NCBI GenBank assembly: GCA_003255065.1
Contig: QAOA01003982.1
Location: 269,488-333,487 of the forward strand
Reading direction: 5' to 3'
From: Cercis canadensis
Lineage: Eukaryota > Streptophyta > Magnoliopsida > Fabales > Fabaceae
Length of the DNA stretch: 64,000 nucleotides
Shown here: positions 33,143 to 45,260 of the stretch, one piece after another
How positions within the stretch are numbered: position 1 is the first letter of the stretch
Layout: the number at the start of each line of letters is the position of its first letter
Notes under the pieces: model-generated
Databases searched by the model: none
What the model saw: the letters and a program-made list of their open reading frames with translations, nothing else
Told to the model about the DNA's origin: nothing
Program-made: the position numbers and the translations under genes

Positions 33143-33545
33143 CAGTTAAAATGTACTGCAAGTTCTTATAGTTTGGATAAATTTTAAATCAGGTCTCTTT
33201 CGTTTTATTTCTTCTTTTGGGGTCTTTATAGTTTAAAACTTTTTTAATTGGGTTCTTGCCGTCATCATCGGTTATATCTTCGTCAATTTAGTGCTGACAT
33301 GACAAACGGCTTGTCTATGTGGTAATTTAGCGCCACATCAATTTCTTTTATTGTCATATAGAAAAGTTATTTTTCATGTTAGTATTAAACTGAGATACTT
33401 ATAACTGGGGGTGACGGCAGAGATTCAATAAAAATAATTTCAAATTATAAGGACCTCAAAAATAGAAAAAAGAAAAAACTATAGGGACCTAATTCAAAAT
33501 TCTTTCAAACTACAGTCACTTATAACACATTTTAACCTTTATTAG
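33143..33545. repeat. Long inverted-repeat MITE in the F-box 3' flank
   Basis: The left arm (about 33145-33262) and the reverse complement of the right arm (about 33410-33545) match in order: 'ttaaaatgt', 'cttatagttt', 'aattttaaatcaggt' versus 'aattttgaattaggt', 'tcttttggggtc' versus 'tatttttgaggtc', and 'gccgtca'. The ~145-bp centre is non-coding. Unit 4 (37410-37540) keeps the arms with the centre deleted, and unit 1 (8690-8790) keeps only the right arm. Family undetermined. Confidence 0.65.
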
Positions 33546-33701
33546 AACTGGTGTGGCTGCCGAAGACCAATTAGGTAGTCCAACTAGTTGACCACATAAA
33601 TTGGTAGAGAAATAAGTCCTTACTATTTTCTATCTTTGAAAGTTTGTTGAGAAAGAAAAATCTCAGTCAGGACATAAACAAGTGAATTTGGTAAATATTA
33701 G

Positions 33702-33702
<1 letters not shown>

Positions 33703-33734
<32 letters not shown>

Positions 33735-33739
33735 NTTTT
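33703..33739 (+). repeat. Poly(T) run with a contig join
   Basis: About 32 T before and after the n at 33735. Length is unreliable. Confidence 0.8.
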
Positions 33740-34228
33740 AGTATGTTGATTATAACTCTGGTTTTGAACATGAAATCCACAACTCCTAAGAATGATCTTA
33801 ATACTAACTCAAACATAGACCATGCTTCACATATGCTTGTCTCTTTCTCAGTATATGCTCTCTACTTTCTTCCATGGAGCTCATGTGCCTCCATGCACGT
33901 TAGCACCATCCCTTCCTCCCCACCTGAAATGGTGCCATTTATCTCATACACCTCCTTTTGTTCCTCTTTCATAACACATTCACGACAAGTAATCAGCTTC
34001 ATATACAAATAGCACCAGCCACACCAAAAAAAAATTTAGAAAACAGATTGCAAACGCAACAAAGAGATGCGATAGAGATGGAAATGTAAACAGAGACCAA
34101 GAGAAAAAGAGAGAGGGACTCATTGGTGCTGGAGCTTGAAGCGCACCTTAAAGTTGATTGTTGGACGCCAAAAGACTCAATGTTACTAGACCAAGATTAG
34201 GGAAAAGGGGAGAGGCAGAGATTGCATA
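33736..34228 (-). repeat. Block C, copy 3
   Basis: Colinear with 9000-9480 and 42866-43330. Ends abruptly at 'gattgcataag', where it joins the interior of a Copia-2 sequence. Its minus-strand frame again reads ...CRECVMKEEQKEVYE.... Confidence 0.65.
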
Positions 34229-35773
34229 AGAAGAACCTTATAGTAACCATCTTGGCAACTGGAGAAAAGGTTTCCACAAAGTCCACCCCTTCCTGTTGAG
34301 TGTAACCCTTGGCTACTAGGTGAGCTTTATACCTGTCCACAGATCCATCTGCTTGGTGCTTAATTTTGTAGATCCATTTACAGCCAATGGTCTGTTTGCC
34401 CCGTGGCAAGGGAACCACAGACCAGGTTTGGTTGGTCTCCATAGCTTGCAACTCATCATGCATAGCTTCACGCCAATGAGGTGCCTTAACTGCTTCATGA
34501 TAAAACTGAGGTTCAAGTTGAGTAGAAACTTGAAGCAAGAAATTTTTATGTGTTGGAGATAAAGCATCATAGGAAAGGTAATTAGCAATGGGATAAGTGG
34601 TAGTGTAAGGAGGTAATGGAGAACCATGTAACAAATTGCAGTGAAACTCCTGGAGATAAGAAGGAGGTTTGGTGACTCTGGTGGATTTTCGGAGAGGAAT
34701 AGCAGGAACAACAAGAGGATCAGCAGGACCTGCTGCTAGTGAATCAGCAGGCACAAAATCTGTATCTGGAGAATGAGCAAGCTCAGGAACTGTGACCGGA
34801 GAATTGGTTAGCAGAGGGCTAACTGGTGGAGAATCCTCAGAAGTGTGAGGCATATGGGTAAGAACACCAGGAGTGGACTGGGAAGAGAGATCCAAAGAGG
34901 CAAAAGGCAGTACCAAATTAGGAAATGGATCAATGAGTTGATTTGAAGAAGTGACAGTATGACATGGAAAAATTTCTTCATGAAAGACAACATCCAAAGA
35001 AATAAACACTTGCTTGGTGACAACATCATACAACTTATATCCTTTCATTCCAGGAGGATAACCAAGAAAGATACAAGTGTGAGCTCGAGGGTGAAACTTG
35101 GACCTATGTGCAACCAAAGTAGAAGCAAAAGCAAGGCAACCAAACACTCGAAAACTGGAGTAATCAAGAGCATGCTTATAGAGTACCTCAAAAGGAGTGC
35201 GATGGTGAAGGAGTGGAGTAGGGGTTCTGTTGATCAGAAATGTAACAGTTAAAACACAATCTTTCCAAAAAGCCATTGGAACTCTGGATTGGAAGAAAAG
35301 GGCCCTAGCCACATTGAGAAGATGCTGATGTTTTCGTTCCACAACTAAATTCTACTGTGGTCATTCAACACAAGAGAACTGGTGTAACACTCCTTGTTCA
35401 CTGAAAAATTCTTTAAATAACAACTCAGGAGCATAGTTAGATCTAAATTGCTTAATCTTTGCATTAAACTGAGTGAGAATCATATGGAAAAATTTAGGAA
35501 TAATAGAAACCACTTCACTCTTGTGTTTAAGCAAGAAAATCCATGTAAATTAAGTGCAATCATCCACCAATGTAAGAAAATATTTATGACCAGAATAGGA
35601 AAATTCCTTGTAAGGCCCCCATACATCACAATGGATCAAATCAAAAGGAGATTGAGACATGTTATTATGAGATTCAAAGGACAAGCGTCTTTGTTTAGCA
35701 AGTGGACAAATATAACATGGTTGAGCTTTATTTAAACCAGTAACATCACACTGTAAATGTCTCTTTAAATCGC
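34229..35773 (-). mobile_element. Internal Copia-2 fragment, no LTRs
   Basis: About 1.55 kb almost identical to 39304-40850, with only two or so differences seen by eye (near 34610 and 34706). It carries the end of integrase (ERKHQHLLNVARALFF) and the start of RT (TIGCKWIYKIKHQADGS, KAHLVAKGYTQQEG), including the same two stops upstream. It has neither LTR nor TSD. It is fused on the left to block C with only 'aag' in common, and on the right ends at the n at 35774. Such near-identity suggests a scaffold misjoin or an overlapping contig rather than an old duplication. Confidence 0.85.
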
Positions 35774-35774
35774 N

Positions 35775-37215
35775 TGCCATTAAGAGATACAGCTAGAACA
35801 AGTATCCTCTCAAGAAAATGGAGGAATGAATGGCTAACTCTCAAAACCCTGGCGTTTGATGACTCTTTGGGAAAAAACTTTACTCACAGTCAACCGTTAG
35901 GAAGACGGCCTGCTCCTAAGATTGATAAGCTTTTCAAAATTATTTATCAAATCTTACTCCAACGCCATGATCAGCCAATACATAAGTTTACACTCTCTTT
36001 TGCTGAACTTGAAAGCTGTCCTGTGATTGATATTTTAATTTCTTTCTTGTCTAAAACCAATATCCAGGAACTCACGCTTCTATTTTATTTTTCTGAGAAC
36101 AACTACCACACACTGCCTTCCTATTTTTTCTCATGTCTGCAACTCAATTACTTGGAGCTTTGTGGTTTTCTCATTAATCCTCTACCTTCATTTGAAGGGT
36201 TTAGTTAGCTGCTAGCCATTGTTCATTTTAAAGATCTTGCCTTTGCTGGTGTTGACGTATTGGAAGCCCTTGTTTCCAAATGCCCATTTCTTGAAGAGTT
36301 GACCATAGTACGCTGTGAAAATGATAACAAGCTTGTGATTATGTCCCTAGCCTTAAATTCTTACACTATGAAGGCATTGTTAACTCCATTTGTTTCAAGA
36401 GAGCTACCCTTCTTGTAAAAGTTGGCATACTATTGCCTGCTGGTGACAGTTGCTATGAAGAGGATTGGACGATCAATAGCGTTAATGGGGTTTTGGCCTC
36501 TCTATCTGCTATAGAAGAGTTCAATATTGGTACTCAGTTGTTCGCGGTAAGATAATTTCTCACATGTGCCATATAATAATGAGTTCTTTAGTTTTTTGTC
36601 CGCCTGTAATTTTTCTATTATGATTGTCGGGTAGGGGAACTCCAAGGTTTTAGCTGCTGCACAGGATGTAACAGAAAGGCTTTCAGCTCCAATAGATCAC
36701 CTAAAATGTCTTACAATGGAAGGTGTAGATTTTGCTGTAGTGAAAGAGTTCTCATGTGCTCTTTGCTTGATGAGAAGTTCCCCAAACCTGCAGGAACTAA
36801 AAATTACGGTCTGTCTTGTTGAGAGATTATTATATATTTCAGAATTTTCATACCATTTATGTTCTTGTAAAAGAATTCCACACGTAAACTTTTGCATTAA
36901 ATGTTTCTAATATTGTATTTTCAGGTGTACCCTGAGTGTGGATCGGAAATCTCTGCTGAATGTTTCTTAGAATTTTTGGATGCTCAAGACTTGTCAAACA
37001 CTAGTTTTGATCAACTTGTAGAGGTGAGAATGGAAGATTTTAACGGAACAATGCCAGAGATGGAGTTTCTTAGGATTCTTTTAGGAGCATCACCTGCGCT
37101 GAAGAGGTTGTGAATCTATTATAATGGGAAGGATATTGAACAGGAAAACAGGTTTCTAATAGAATTGGTTCAATTTCGAAGAGCTTCTCCAAGGGCAGAA
37201 ATATACATTCGATGA
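35775..37215 (+). pseudogene. F-box/LRR copy 2, pseudogene lacking its 5' end
   Basis: Colinear with the intact gene from LPLRD to the final IYIR. The n at 35774 removes the leader and the first ~25 codons. Lesions: TAG at 36206-36208 where the intact gene has CAG, with three extra bases beside it; a 1-bp deletion near 36340 ('gtgattatgtccc'); and TGA at 37111-37113 (KRL*). Unlike the intact gene it keeps six or so extra residues (FTHSQPLGRR) after the F-box. Splice sites are preserved. It cannot encode a full protein. Confidence 0.88.
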
Positions 37216-37381
37216 GGTTCTTCTAGTGATGATTGTGCAGCCAAAAGTCACACTTAAGAATTTATTTTAATATTTTAGTTCTGTTTTGGGGAAGAATAGT
37301 TTAGACCTTGCGTGTATAGTAACTTATGTGCCAAATATACAAATATTATAAGTCAGATCTTCGGGTGAGGCTATTGTACTT

Positions 37382-37748
37382 CTCTTTGTCTATTTACTAG
37401 TGTTTTGAAAACAGTTAAAATGTATTACAGGTTTTTATAATTTAGATAAATTTTGAATCAGGTCCTTTTTGTTTTGTTTTGTTTTTTTTTTCTTTTTTAG
37501 AGTTTTTATAATTTGAAATAAGAACTTACAATACATTTTAGCTTTTAATAATTGAACCAAATTAGAACTGGTGTGGCTGTGGAAGACCAATTGGGCAGTC
37601 CAACTGGTTGACCACATAAATTGGCTCTGAGAAATAAGTCCTTACTATTTTCTTAGAAGTTTTATCGAGAAAGAAAAATATCCGTTAGGACATAAACAAG
37701 TGAATTTGGTAAACATTAGAGTCTTTTTTTTAATATGTTAATTACAAC
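37382..37748. repeat. F-box 3' flank and block B/C, copy in unit 4
   Basis: Matches 33113-33160 and 33520-33760. Contains the collapsed inverted-repeat MITE (37410-37540). Ends 'attacaac' at the Copia-2 insertion point. Confidence 0.6.
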
Positions 37749-37992
37749 TATTGAGCAAGCAGAAGTCAGAAAGAAGAGAGAAGGAAGAAAAGTGTGAGAG
37801 AAGATTGTATCTTCATTTTATCAAATCAAGTTGCTGTACATAAGAGTAGCTAGCTCTATATATAGCTATATCAAGAAAGCTGTTGCAATAGCTATTGTAA
37901 CCGACTAAGTAAATAAGAAAGTCAACAACTAATTAATCAATCAAACTTAACTAAGTACAAATAATCTAATATAATTATAATTAACTCTAATA
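37749..37992 (-). repeat. Copia-2 3' LTR
   Basis: 244 bp, followed at 37993 by the polypurine-tract complement 'ctccccctcaagg'. Ends TA...TA. Confidence 0.9.
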
Positions 37993-37999
37993 CTCCCCC

Positions 38000-40900
38000 T
38001 CAAGGTGGCTGGTAAATGTCCTTGACAGCCATCTTGGATAACAAGGGAAACAGCAAAGTGGAAGGGAGAGGTTTGGTAAACATGTCTGCCAACTGGTGCT
38101 GTGATCTGATAGGCAGAAGCTTGATCAAACTAGATGAGACCTTATCTCTAACAAAATTACAATCAAGTTCAATGTGTTTAGTCCTCTCATGGAAGGTGGG
38201 GTTGGAGGCAATGTGTATGGCAGCTTGATTGTCACAGAACAGAAGAGCTAGAGTGGAAACAGAAACTTGAAAGTCTTGTAAAAGATGAGAAAGCCAAGTA
38301 AGTTCACTGGCAGTAGAGGACAGTACACAATACTCAGCTTCAGTAGAAGACTTAGACACTATGGTTTGCTTTTTGGCTTTCCATGAGACAAGAGAATCAC
38401 CAATAAAGATGCAAAAGCCGGTCACAGATCTTCTAGTATCCTAACATACACCCCAATCTGCATCAGAAAAGGCCTTAAGCTGCACTTTAGCAGAAACATC
38501 TGAATAGGCTCTCAATTGAAGAGAGGAAGAAGAGGAAAAGAAAAGACCCTGGCCAGGTTTGCCTTTAAGGAAACAAAGAAGATGATGGACAGCTTGAAGA
38601 TGAGGTAACCATGGCTAAGCAAGAAATTGAGTGAGCCTGTGAACTGCAAAGGTAATGTCAAGTCTAGACAAAGTGAGGTAAAGGAGGCGCCCAACAAGCC
38701 TCCTGTACTGAGTGCCATCAGGGAGGAGGTCACCAGTAGAAGCATTGAGCTCAATTTTGGGATCCATAGGCACTGAGGTAGGCTTACAAGCTAAATAACC
38801 AATGTCCTCAAGAAGATGCAAGGTGTAATGCCTCTGAGAAAGCACAATTCCCTGGTGAGATCGAGAGATTTCAAGACCAAGGAAGTACTTGAGATAGCCT
38901 AGGTCCTTAAGCTTGAACTGGGTATGCAAGAAAGCTTTTAAAGCATCAATGGATGGAAGACAAGGGCCAGCAATGATGATGTCATCCACACAAACCAAAA
39001 GTGCCACAAAAGTAGAATCGGAACCTTTAGTAAACAAGGAGTAATCAGATTTCGACTGAACAAAACCAAAATGAAGTAAGGCAAGGGAGAACTTGGAGTA
39101 CCACTGTCTAGAGGCCTGTTTGAGTCCATAAATGGACTTGTGAAGTTGGCAAACTAGTTTCTCCCCCTGAATGGAGCACTGCTGCTTAGAAAGATAACCA
39201 AGAGGGAGATCCATGTATGCCTCTTTAAAGAGATCTCCATTGAGGAAGGCATTATTGACATCAAGTTGAGTCAAATGCCTTCTCTGAGAAGCAGCAAGAG
39301 CAAGAAGAACCTTATAGTAACCATCTTGGCAACTGGAGAAAAGGTTTCCACAAAGTCCACCCCTTCCTGTTGAGTGTAACCCTTGGCTACTAGGTGAGCT
39401 TTATACCTGTCCACAGATCCATCTGCTTGGTGCTTAATTTTGTAGATCCATTTACAGCCAATGGTCTGTTTGCCCCGTGGCAAGGGAACCACAGACCAGG
39501 TTTGGTTGGTCTCCATAGCTTGCAACTCATCATGCATAGCTTCACGCCAATGAGGTGCCTTAACTGCTTCATGATAAAACTGAGGTTCAAGTTGAGTAGA
39601 AACTTGAAGCAAGAAATTTTTATGTGTTGGAGATAAAGCATCATAGGAAAGGTAATTAGCAATGGGATAAGTGGTAGTGTAAGGAGGCAATGGAGAACCA
39701 TGTAACAAATTGCAGTGAAACTCCTGGAGATAAGAAGGAGGTTTGGTGACTCTGGTGGATTTTCGGAGAGGAATAGCAAGAACAACAAGAGGATCAGCAG
39801 GACCTGCTGCTAGTGAATCAGCAGGCACAAAATCTGTATCTGGAGAATGAGCAAGCTCAGGAACTGTGACCGGAGAATTGGTTAGCAGAGGGCTAACTGG
39901 TGGAGAATCCTCAGAAGTGTGAGGCATATGGGTAAGAACACCAGGAGTGGACTGGGAAGAGAGATCCAAAGAGGCAAAAGGCAGTACCAAATTAGGAAAT
40001 GGATCAATGAGTTGATTTGAAGAAGTGACAGTATGACATGGAAAAATTTCTTCATGAAAGACAACATCCAAAGAAATAAACACTTGCTTGGTGACAACAT
40101 CATACAACTTATATCCTTTCATTCCAGGAGGATAACCAAGAAAGATACAAGTGTGAGCTCGAGGGTGAAACTTGGACCTATGTGCAACCAAAGTAGAAGC
40201 AAAAGCAAGGCAACCAAACACTCGAAAACTGGAGTAATCAAGAGCATGCTTATAGAGTACCTCAAAAGGAGTGCGATGGTGAAGGAGTGGAGTAGGGGTT
40301 CTGTTGATCAGAAATGTAACAGTTAAAACACAATCTTTCCAAAAAGCCATTGGAACTCTGGATTGGAAGAAAAGGGCCCTAGCCACATTGAGAAGATGCT
40401 GATGTTTTCGTTCCACAACTAAATTCTACTGTGGTCATTCAACACAAGAGAACTGGTGTAACACTCCTTGTTCACTGAAAAATTCTTTAAATAACAACTC
40501 AGGAGCATAGTTAGATCTAAATTGCTTAATCTTTGCATTAAACTGAGTGAGAATCATATGGAAAAATTTAGGAATAATAGAAACCACTTCACTCTTGTGT
40601 TTAAGCAAGAAAATCCATGTAAATTAAGTGCAATCATCCACCAATGTAAGAAAATATTTATGACCAGAATAGGAAAATTCCTTGTAAGGCCCCCATACAT
40701 CACAATGGATCAAATCAAAAGGAGATTGAGACATGTTATTATGAGATTCAAAGGACAAGCGTCTTTGTTTAGCAAGTGGACAAATATAACATGGTTGAGC
40801 TTTATTTAAACCAGTAACATCACACTGTAAATGTCTCTTTAAATCGCCTAACTTTTTAAAGGAAAGATGGCCAAGTCTATTGTTCCAAACATGAAAGGAA

Positions 40901-42344
40901 ACATGATTAACAAAAGAATGAGAAACAGAATCTAAACAATTCTTATTGAGAATGTAGAGTCCCTCATACTTGTCACCCTTGCCATTCATCTTCTTGCTGC
41001 TAGTCTCCTGAATAACAAAGTAAACAAGAAAAAAGCTTACTGTAAAGGCACTGTTAGAAATAAGAGCACTAATGGAAAGGAAATTAAATTTGAACTGTGG
41101 TACAAAAAGAACATCCTTGAGTGTAAGCAAAGAACTTAGTTTCACATCACCACAAAGGTGCACAAGTATCTGATAGTGATTAGGTAAGGTGACAGTGGTA
41201 TTCTTGATTATCCGCAAAGAAGTAAAGGCATTGGCAATAGAGCAGATATGCCTATTGGCTCCTGAATCAACTATCCAGTACTGACTGGAAGAATAGTTAG
41301 GATTCAAGGTTACAGATAGGCAAGTACCTGTAGGATAAGAAGTAGAAGGATGATCACCATCTGTAGTGGTCTTAACTGAAGTGGACAGATGGTTGGAAAG
41401 CATGGTCATGGGCTGCTGATATTGATTGGAGTTGAGATTTTGAAGAAATCCTCCAACAGCAGGAGTGCTTCTTTCTTCAGTGGATGAATTGGTGGAAATT
41501 TGATTTATAGCAGCACCTTGCTTATGCTTGTAACCAGGAGGATAGCCATGGATTTTGTAGCATCTGTCAATAGTGTGACCATGAAATTTGCAATGAGTGC
41601 AATAAGGATGATCCTTCTTTGGTCCTTTATTTCCTACAGCAGCGAAATTCTGGTTGCCAACCTTGGAATTGTCAACCTTAGCAGTAAAAGCCATGGTGCC
41701 AGAAGAATCAAGATTGGAAGAAACTTGAGTAGCAATTTTCCTTTGGTTTTCTTCTTGAGAGACCAGAGCAAAAACCTTGTTAATGGGAGGCATAGGATCC
41801 ATAAGAAGCAATTGACCTCGAATTTGAGAAAAAGAATCATGTAACCCCATGAGAAAGGACATGATATACTCCATTTGGTAATGATGGTGAAGATCTTTAA
41901 CACCTCCACAAGTACACTTTCCACAAGTCCAGAGAAGTCTGTAATTGCTCAATTCATCCCAAATAGTTTTCAGCTTGGTGAAATAGACACTAACAAAACA
42001 TTGTTCTTGACTTAGGTTCACCAATTCACGTCTCAATTGGAAAATTCTAGGTCCATTACGTTGCTGAAATTGATCTCTAAGATCAATCCAAATTTCATAC
42101 GTAGTTTCAGAAAAAATCACACACGTTGCTGAAATTGATCTCTAAGATCAATCCAAATTTCATACGTAGTTTCAGAAAAAATCACACTGGCAGAAATGTC
42201 CTTGGATATGGAATTGAGAATCCAGGAGATGACAATGTTGTTATTTCTATACCAGGAATTAAGAGCAGAATCTGTACCTTTTGGCTTAATGATCGATCCA
42301 TCGATGAAACCTAACTTGTCCTTGACTGAAAGAGCAATCAGCAT
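38000..42344 (-). pseudogene. Copia-2 gag-pol, broken polyprotein
   Basis: Minus-strand order: gag (from about 42344, ...NSWYRNNNIVISWILNS); CCHC knuckle HCKFHGHTIDRC (about 41575); protease WIVDSGANRHIC (about 41265); GAG-prerev NNRLGHLSF (about 40870); integrase IHCDVWGPY; RT with KWIYKIKHQADG and LDVNNAFLNGDL; RNase H with SSTEAEYCVLSS and the tail LADMFTKPLPS. Damage: a 65-bp tandem duplication in gag (42058-42187) that shifts frame; stops near 40624 and 40432; a frameshift near 39280; and a stop near 38440. The RT active site reads CVDD (38981-38992) instead of YVDD. The integrase region with its second Asp is open but altered (RSNYAPE). Confidence 0.88.
42058..42187 (-). repeat. 65-bp tandem duplication in Copia-2 gag
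   Basis: 42058-42122 and 42123-42187 are identical head-to-tail copies. Because 65 is not a multiple of three, gag shifts frame at the junction (...DQFQQRV then ...IFSETTYEIW again). It may be replication slippage or an assembly overlap. Confidence 0.9.
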
Positions 42345-42621
42345 GGCTAAACTCTAGGAGGCATAGTTCTCTCCAGTAAGAGGTTGTCAAACAAGAATCA
42401 GGCTAGGACTATCCGAATGATGCAGATAGAAAGGATGTGAAGGTTCATCAATGGCGGATCTATTTGCAAAAGAGCGAGAATCGGAGACATTCACGGAGGG
42501 AGAAGAAACACCATCCATAGTGAAGGAAGATCATATGAGCATCGATCAATTTTAGATGATTGATCGCGTAACAAGAAGAAAGCGATGAGAAACAGGAATC
42601 AGAGTTCTTGCTCTAATACCA

Positions 42622-42865
42622 TATTGAGCAAGCGGAAGTCAGAGAGAAGAGAGAAGGAAGAAAAGTGTTAGAGAAGATTGTATCTTCATTTCATCAAATC
42701 AAGTTGATGTACATCAAAGTAGCTAGCTCTATATATAGCTATATCAGGAAAGCTGTTGCAACAGTTGTTGTAACCGACTAAGTAAATAAGAAAGTCAACA
42801 ACTAATTAATCAGTCAAACTTAACTAAATACAACTAATCTAATATAATTATAACTGACTCTAATA
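42622..42865 (-). repeat. Copia-2 5' LTR
   Basis: 244 bp, directly next to the Met-tRNA-type primer-binding site at 42610-42621. Confidence 0.9.
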
Positions 42866-43363
42866 ACAACTCTGAGTTTAAACATGAAATCCACAACTCC
42901 TTAAAATGATCTTAATACTAACTCAGACATAGACCATGCTTCACATATGCTCGTCTCTTTCTCAGTATATGCTCTACTTTCTTCCACGGAGCTCATGTGC
43001 CTCCACGCACGTTAGCACCATCCCTTCCTCCCCAACTAAAATGGCGCCATTCATCTCATACACCTCCTTTTGTTCCTCTTTCACAACACATTCACGACAA
43101 GCAATCAGCTTCATATACAAATAGCACCAGCCACACCAAAAAAACATTAAAACAACAGATTGCAAGTTTGCAACAGAGATGTGACAGAGATGGAAATGGA
43201 AACAGAAACCAAGAGAACAAGAGAGAGGGACTCACAGGTGATGGAGCTTGAAGCGCACCTTAAAGTTGATTGCTGGACGCCAAAAGACTCAATGTTACTA
43301 GACCAAGATTAGGGAAAAAGGGAGAGGCCGAGACTGCACAGGGAGAGCAAGAAAATGAATTGA
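42866..43363 (-). repeat. Block C, copy 4
   Basis: Resumes after Copia-2 and is colinear with 9017-9500. Relative to copy 1 it lacks the segment 'tgggggaaaagg...ccagtattgg', so it passes directly into block D at 'gaattgatcgtcgg'. The minus-strand frame CGWCYLYMKLIACRECVVK is intact. Confidence 0.65.
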
Positions 43364-44434
43364 TCGTCGGTTTCAAAGGTTTAACCGCCCTACTGGTCTA
43401 ACCCCTTGACCAATTTGTTTTTTAGACTGAGGTGGAACTTGTCGGTTTGTCTGGTTTTTAAAATAGTGCTATTTAATACTCTTTAACAATTTTTTATTTT
43501 ATTTTTCAAAATTACCCCCTCTTTTATCATGTAAAATGAGTTATGTTACTCATTTACCATAATTCTATATCATTCCATACCATATTAACCAACTAGTTTA
43601 TAAATTTAACTAGAGTTACTCAATTTTTTTTTTTTAAATAACTCATATACAATTAAGGCTCAATGTAGTATGAAATTTATAAAATTTATGATACCGTGTA
43701 TTTTTCTATTCACACTCCTATCTGATTTTAAATTACGCAATTTATCTATTTACATTCCTAATTAATCAAGATTAGTGGCTACAGTTTAATGATTTCTTGT
43801 TTAAAGCTATGATTTTGACTAAAAATAAAAGTAAATGCAATGAAATTGACAGCAGTTGGAATCAACAACAAAATGTAAATGAATCAACCTGCATTGCAGG
43901 AATACCACCGATCACATCAATCTACACTAAATAAGAGAGTCCAAGACACTTTCACTTTCAGTGTAAGAATATCACTGGCCACATCAACTTACACTCCTTT
44001 CATGGTTCTTTAATCACATTATTATACGAAACCCACCTCATGGCCTTACAACAAAATCAAATCAATATAATATGTAAAGGGAAGGAATATATGTTTTGGT
44101 AAGCTTGTCGCATGGCAAATTATGGGGGAACACTATTAATTCTTTCTATAATAGAAACCTTTTTACAGATGCATGTCACCAAAAGTTTCTCTTATATGAG
44201 ATACTAGTGCTTTAGCATGCATAATTAATATCTTTTAGTTTTAAAATTAGTAACATAAAATAAAATTACCATATATATTATAAAATATTTAATTTAATAT
44301 GAAAGACAATAATATAACAAATATTCAGTTCATATTCAAGAATAATTTCAATTAAGTATTGAATTGAAATGTAGCTAAAATTCATAAATGAACTTTAATT
44401 AGTAAGAAAACTAGAACAGAATAACATGTTGGAA
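43364..44434. repeat. Block D, copy 3
   Basis: Colinear with 9620-10727 and 24220-25017, including the final 'ggaacctacc'. No gene seen. Confidence 0.65.
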
Positions 44435-44443
44435 CCTACCTAT

Positions 44444-44860
44444 AGATCTTTGACTGCAATATTACACTTCAAAAACTTATTTATCAATCTATTACAATTT
44501 TAAAACTATTTACCTTGTTATTATACCTTTTTTAATAAAAAAACCGAAATGGCAGAGCATGGGTTCCACCGAACATGCCGCATCTTATGCTGCGTGTTCC
44601 CACTGGATGCGCCACATGGTGTGTTACGGGTCCCATAGTCAAATCTCCTTTTTGCCATGCCAGCAAAGCCTGCAAGTAATGGACAAAAGTAGACATGCCG
44701 TATCTCATGTGATACATCTAGTGAAGACACTACGCAAGGGATGCAACATGTTATGTGGGACCCACACACTTATTTTGTTTTTTTTTAAAAAAAAAATGTA
44801 ATAACCGGGTAAATAGTTTTGAAAGTGTAATAGATTGGTAAATATTAGGGTTAAAGAGCA
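44444..44860. mobile_element. MULE-type MITE, uninterrupted copy
   Basis: A 417-bp non-coding element with long inverted arms (about 44444-44610 against 44690-44860) sharing 'acttattta', 'aatctatta', 'atttacc', 'catgccgcat'/'atgcaacatg' and 'gtcccacac'. The flanking 9-mers cctacctat and catacctac are degraded forms of the cctacctac TSD seen in unit 1. This copy shows the MITE before the solo LTR inserted; the target gtgtg is at 44619-44623. Confidence 0.7.
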
Positions 44861-44877
44861 CATACCTACTAATGCCT

Positions 44878-45260
44878 ACAGCGCATGGTCACTCCTTGCA
44901 ATTTTTCATCCAAAACCCACAAAAAAATGCACCTGAAAATTAAAACCATCATCCCCAGGAGCACTAGAAGGAGAAATGGAGAAAGCCGTTTGTTTCACTT
45001 CATCTGCAAAAACTGGACGAGTGAGCCACCGATTCATCCTAGTTGTCACCTTCTTAGGAATATTATCAAGTGCCCCAAAAGAGGGGTTTATATGGGAAAA
45101 TTGAAACAACTCTTTAAAATAATTAATGGCCAACCCAACTACCGCTTCTCTCCCAAAAAGAGAAACTCCTTGATTGGCTTCCATCCATGGAATATTATTT
45201 TTCCTCCTCCGAGCCATAGTTTTGGCATGAAAAATGACCACACATTGCTCAAATCAATGC
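44878..45260 (-). pseudogene. LINE ORF2 fragment, copy 3
   Basis: Minus strand from 45241: VIFHAKTMARRRKNNIPW, then ...GALDNIPKKVT..., then SPSSAPGDDGFN, all in one open frame of 111 codons. This is the best preserved of the three fragments. It spans the end of the pre-RT region and the first RT motif. It ends where the array block begins, near 44878. Confidence 0.68.

Larger units (their letters stand above)
37749..42865 (-). mobile_element. Copia-2: full-length Ty1/copia with TA...TA LTR ends
   Basis: Two 244-bp LTRs (37749-37992 and 42622-42865) and an exact 5-bp TSD acaac (37744-37748, 42866-42870). The block C copy at 9017-9021 is the empty site. The primer-binding site TGGTATTAGAGC (42610-42621) abuts the 5' LTR and an agggggag polypurine tract abuts the 3' LTR. 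In the element's sense the LTR reads TATTAGAG...GCTCAATA. It therefore starts TA and ends TA instead of TG...CA, one of the rarer non-canonical copia forms. The LTRs differ at about 16 of 244 positions by eye, so it is older than Copia-1. Confidence 0.93.
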
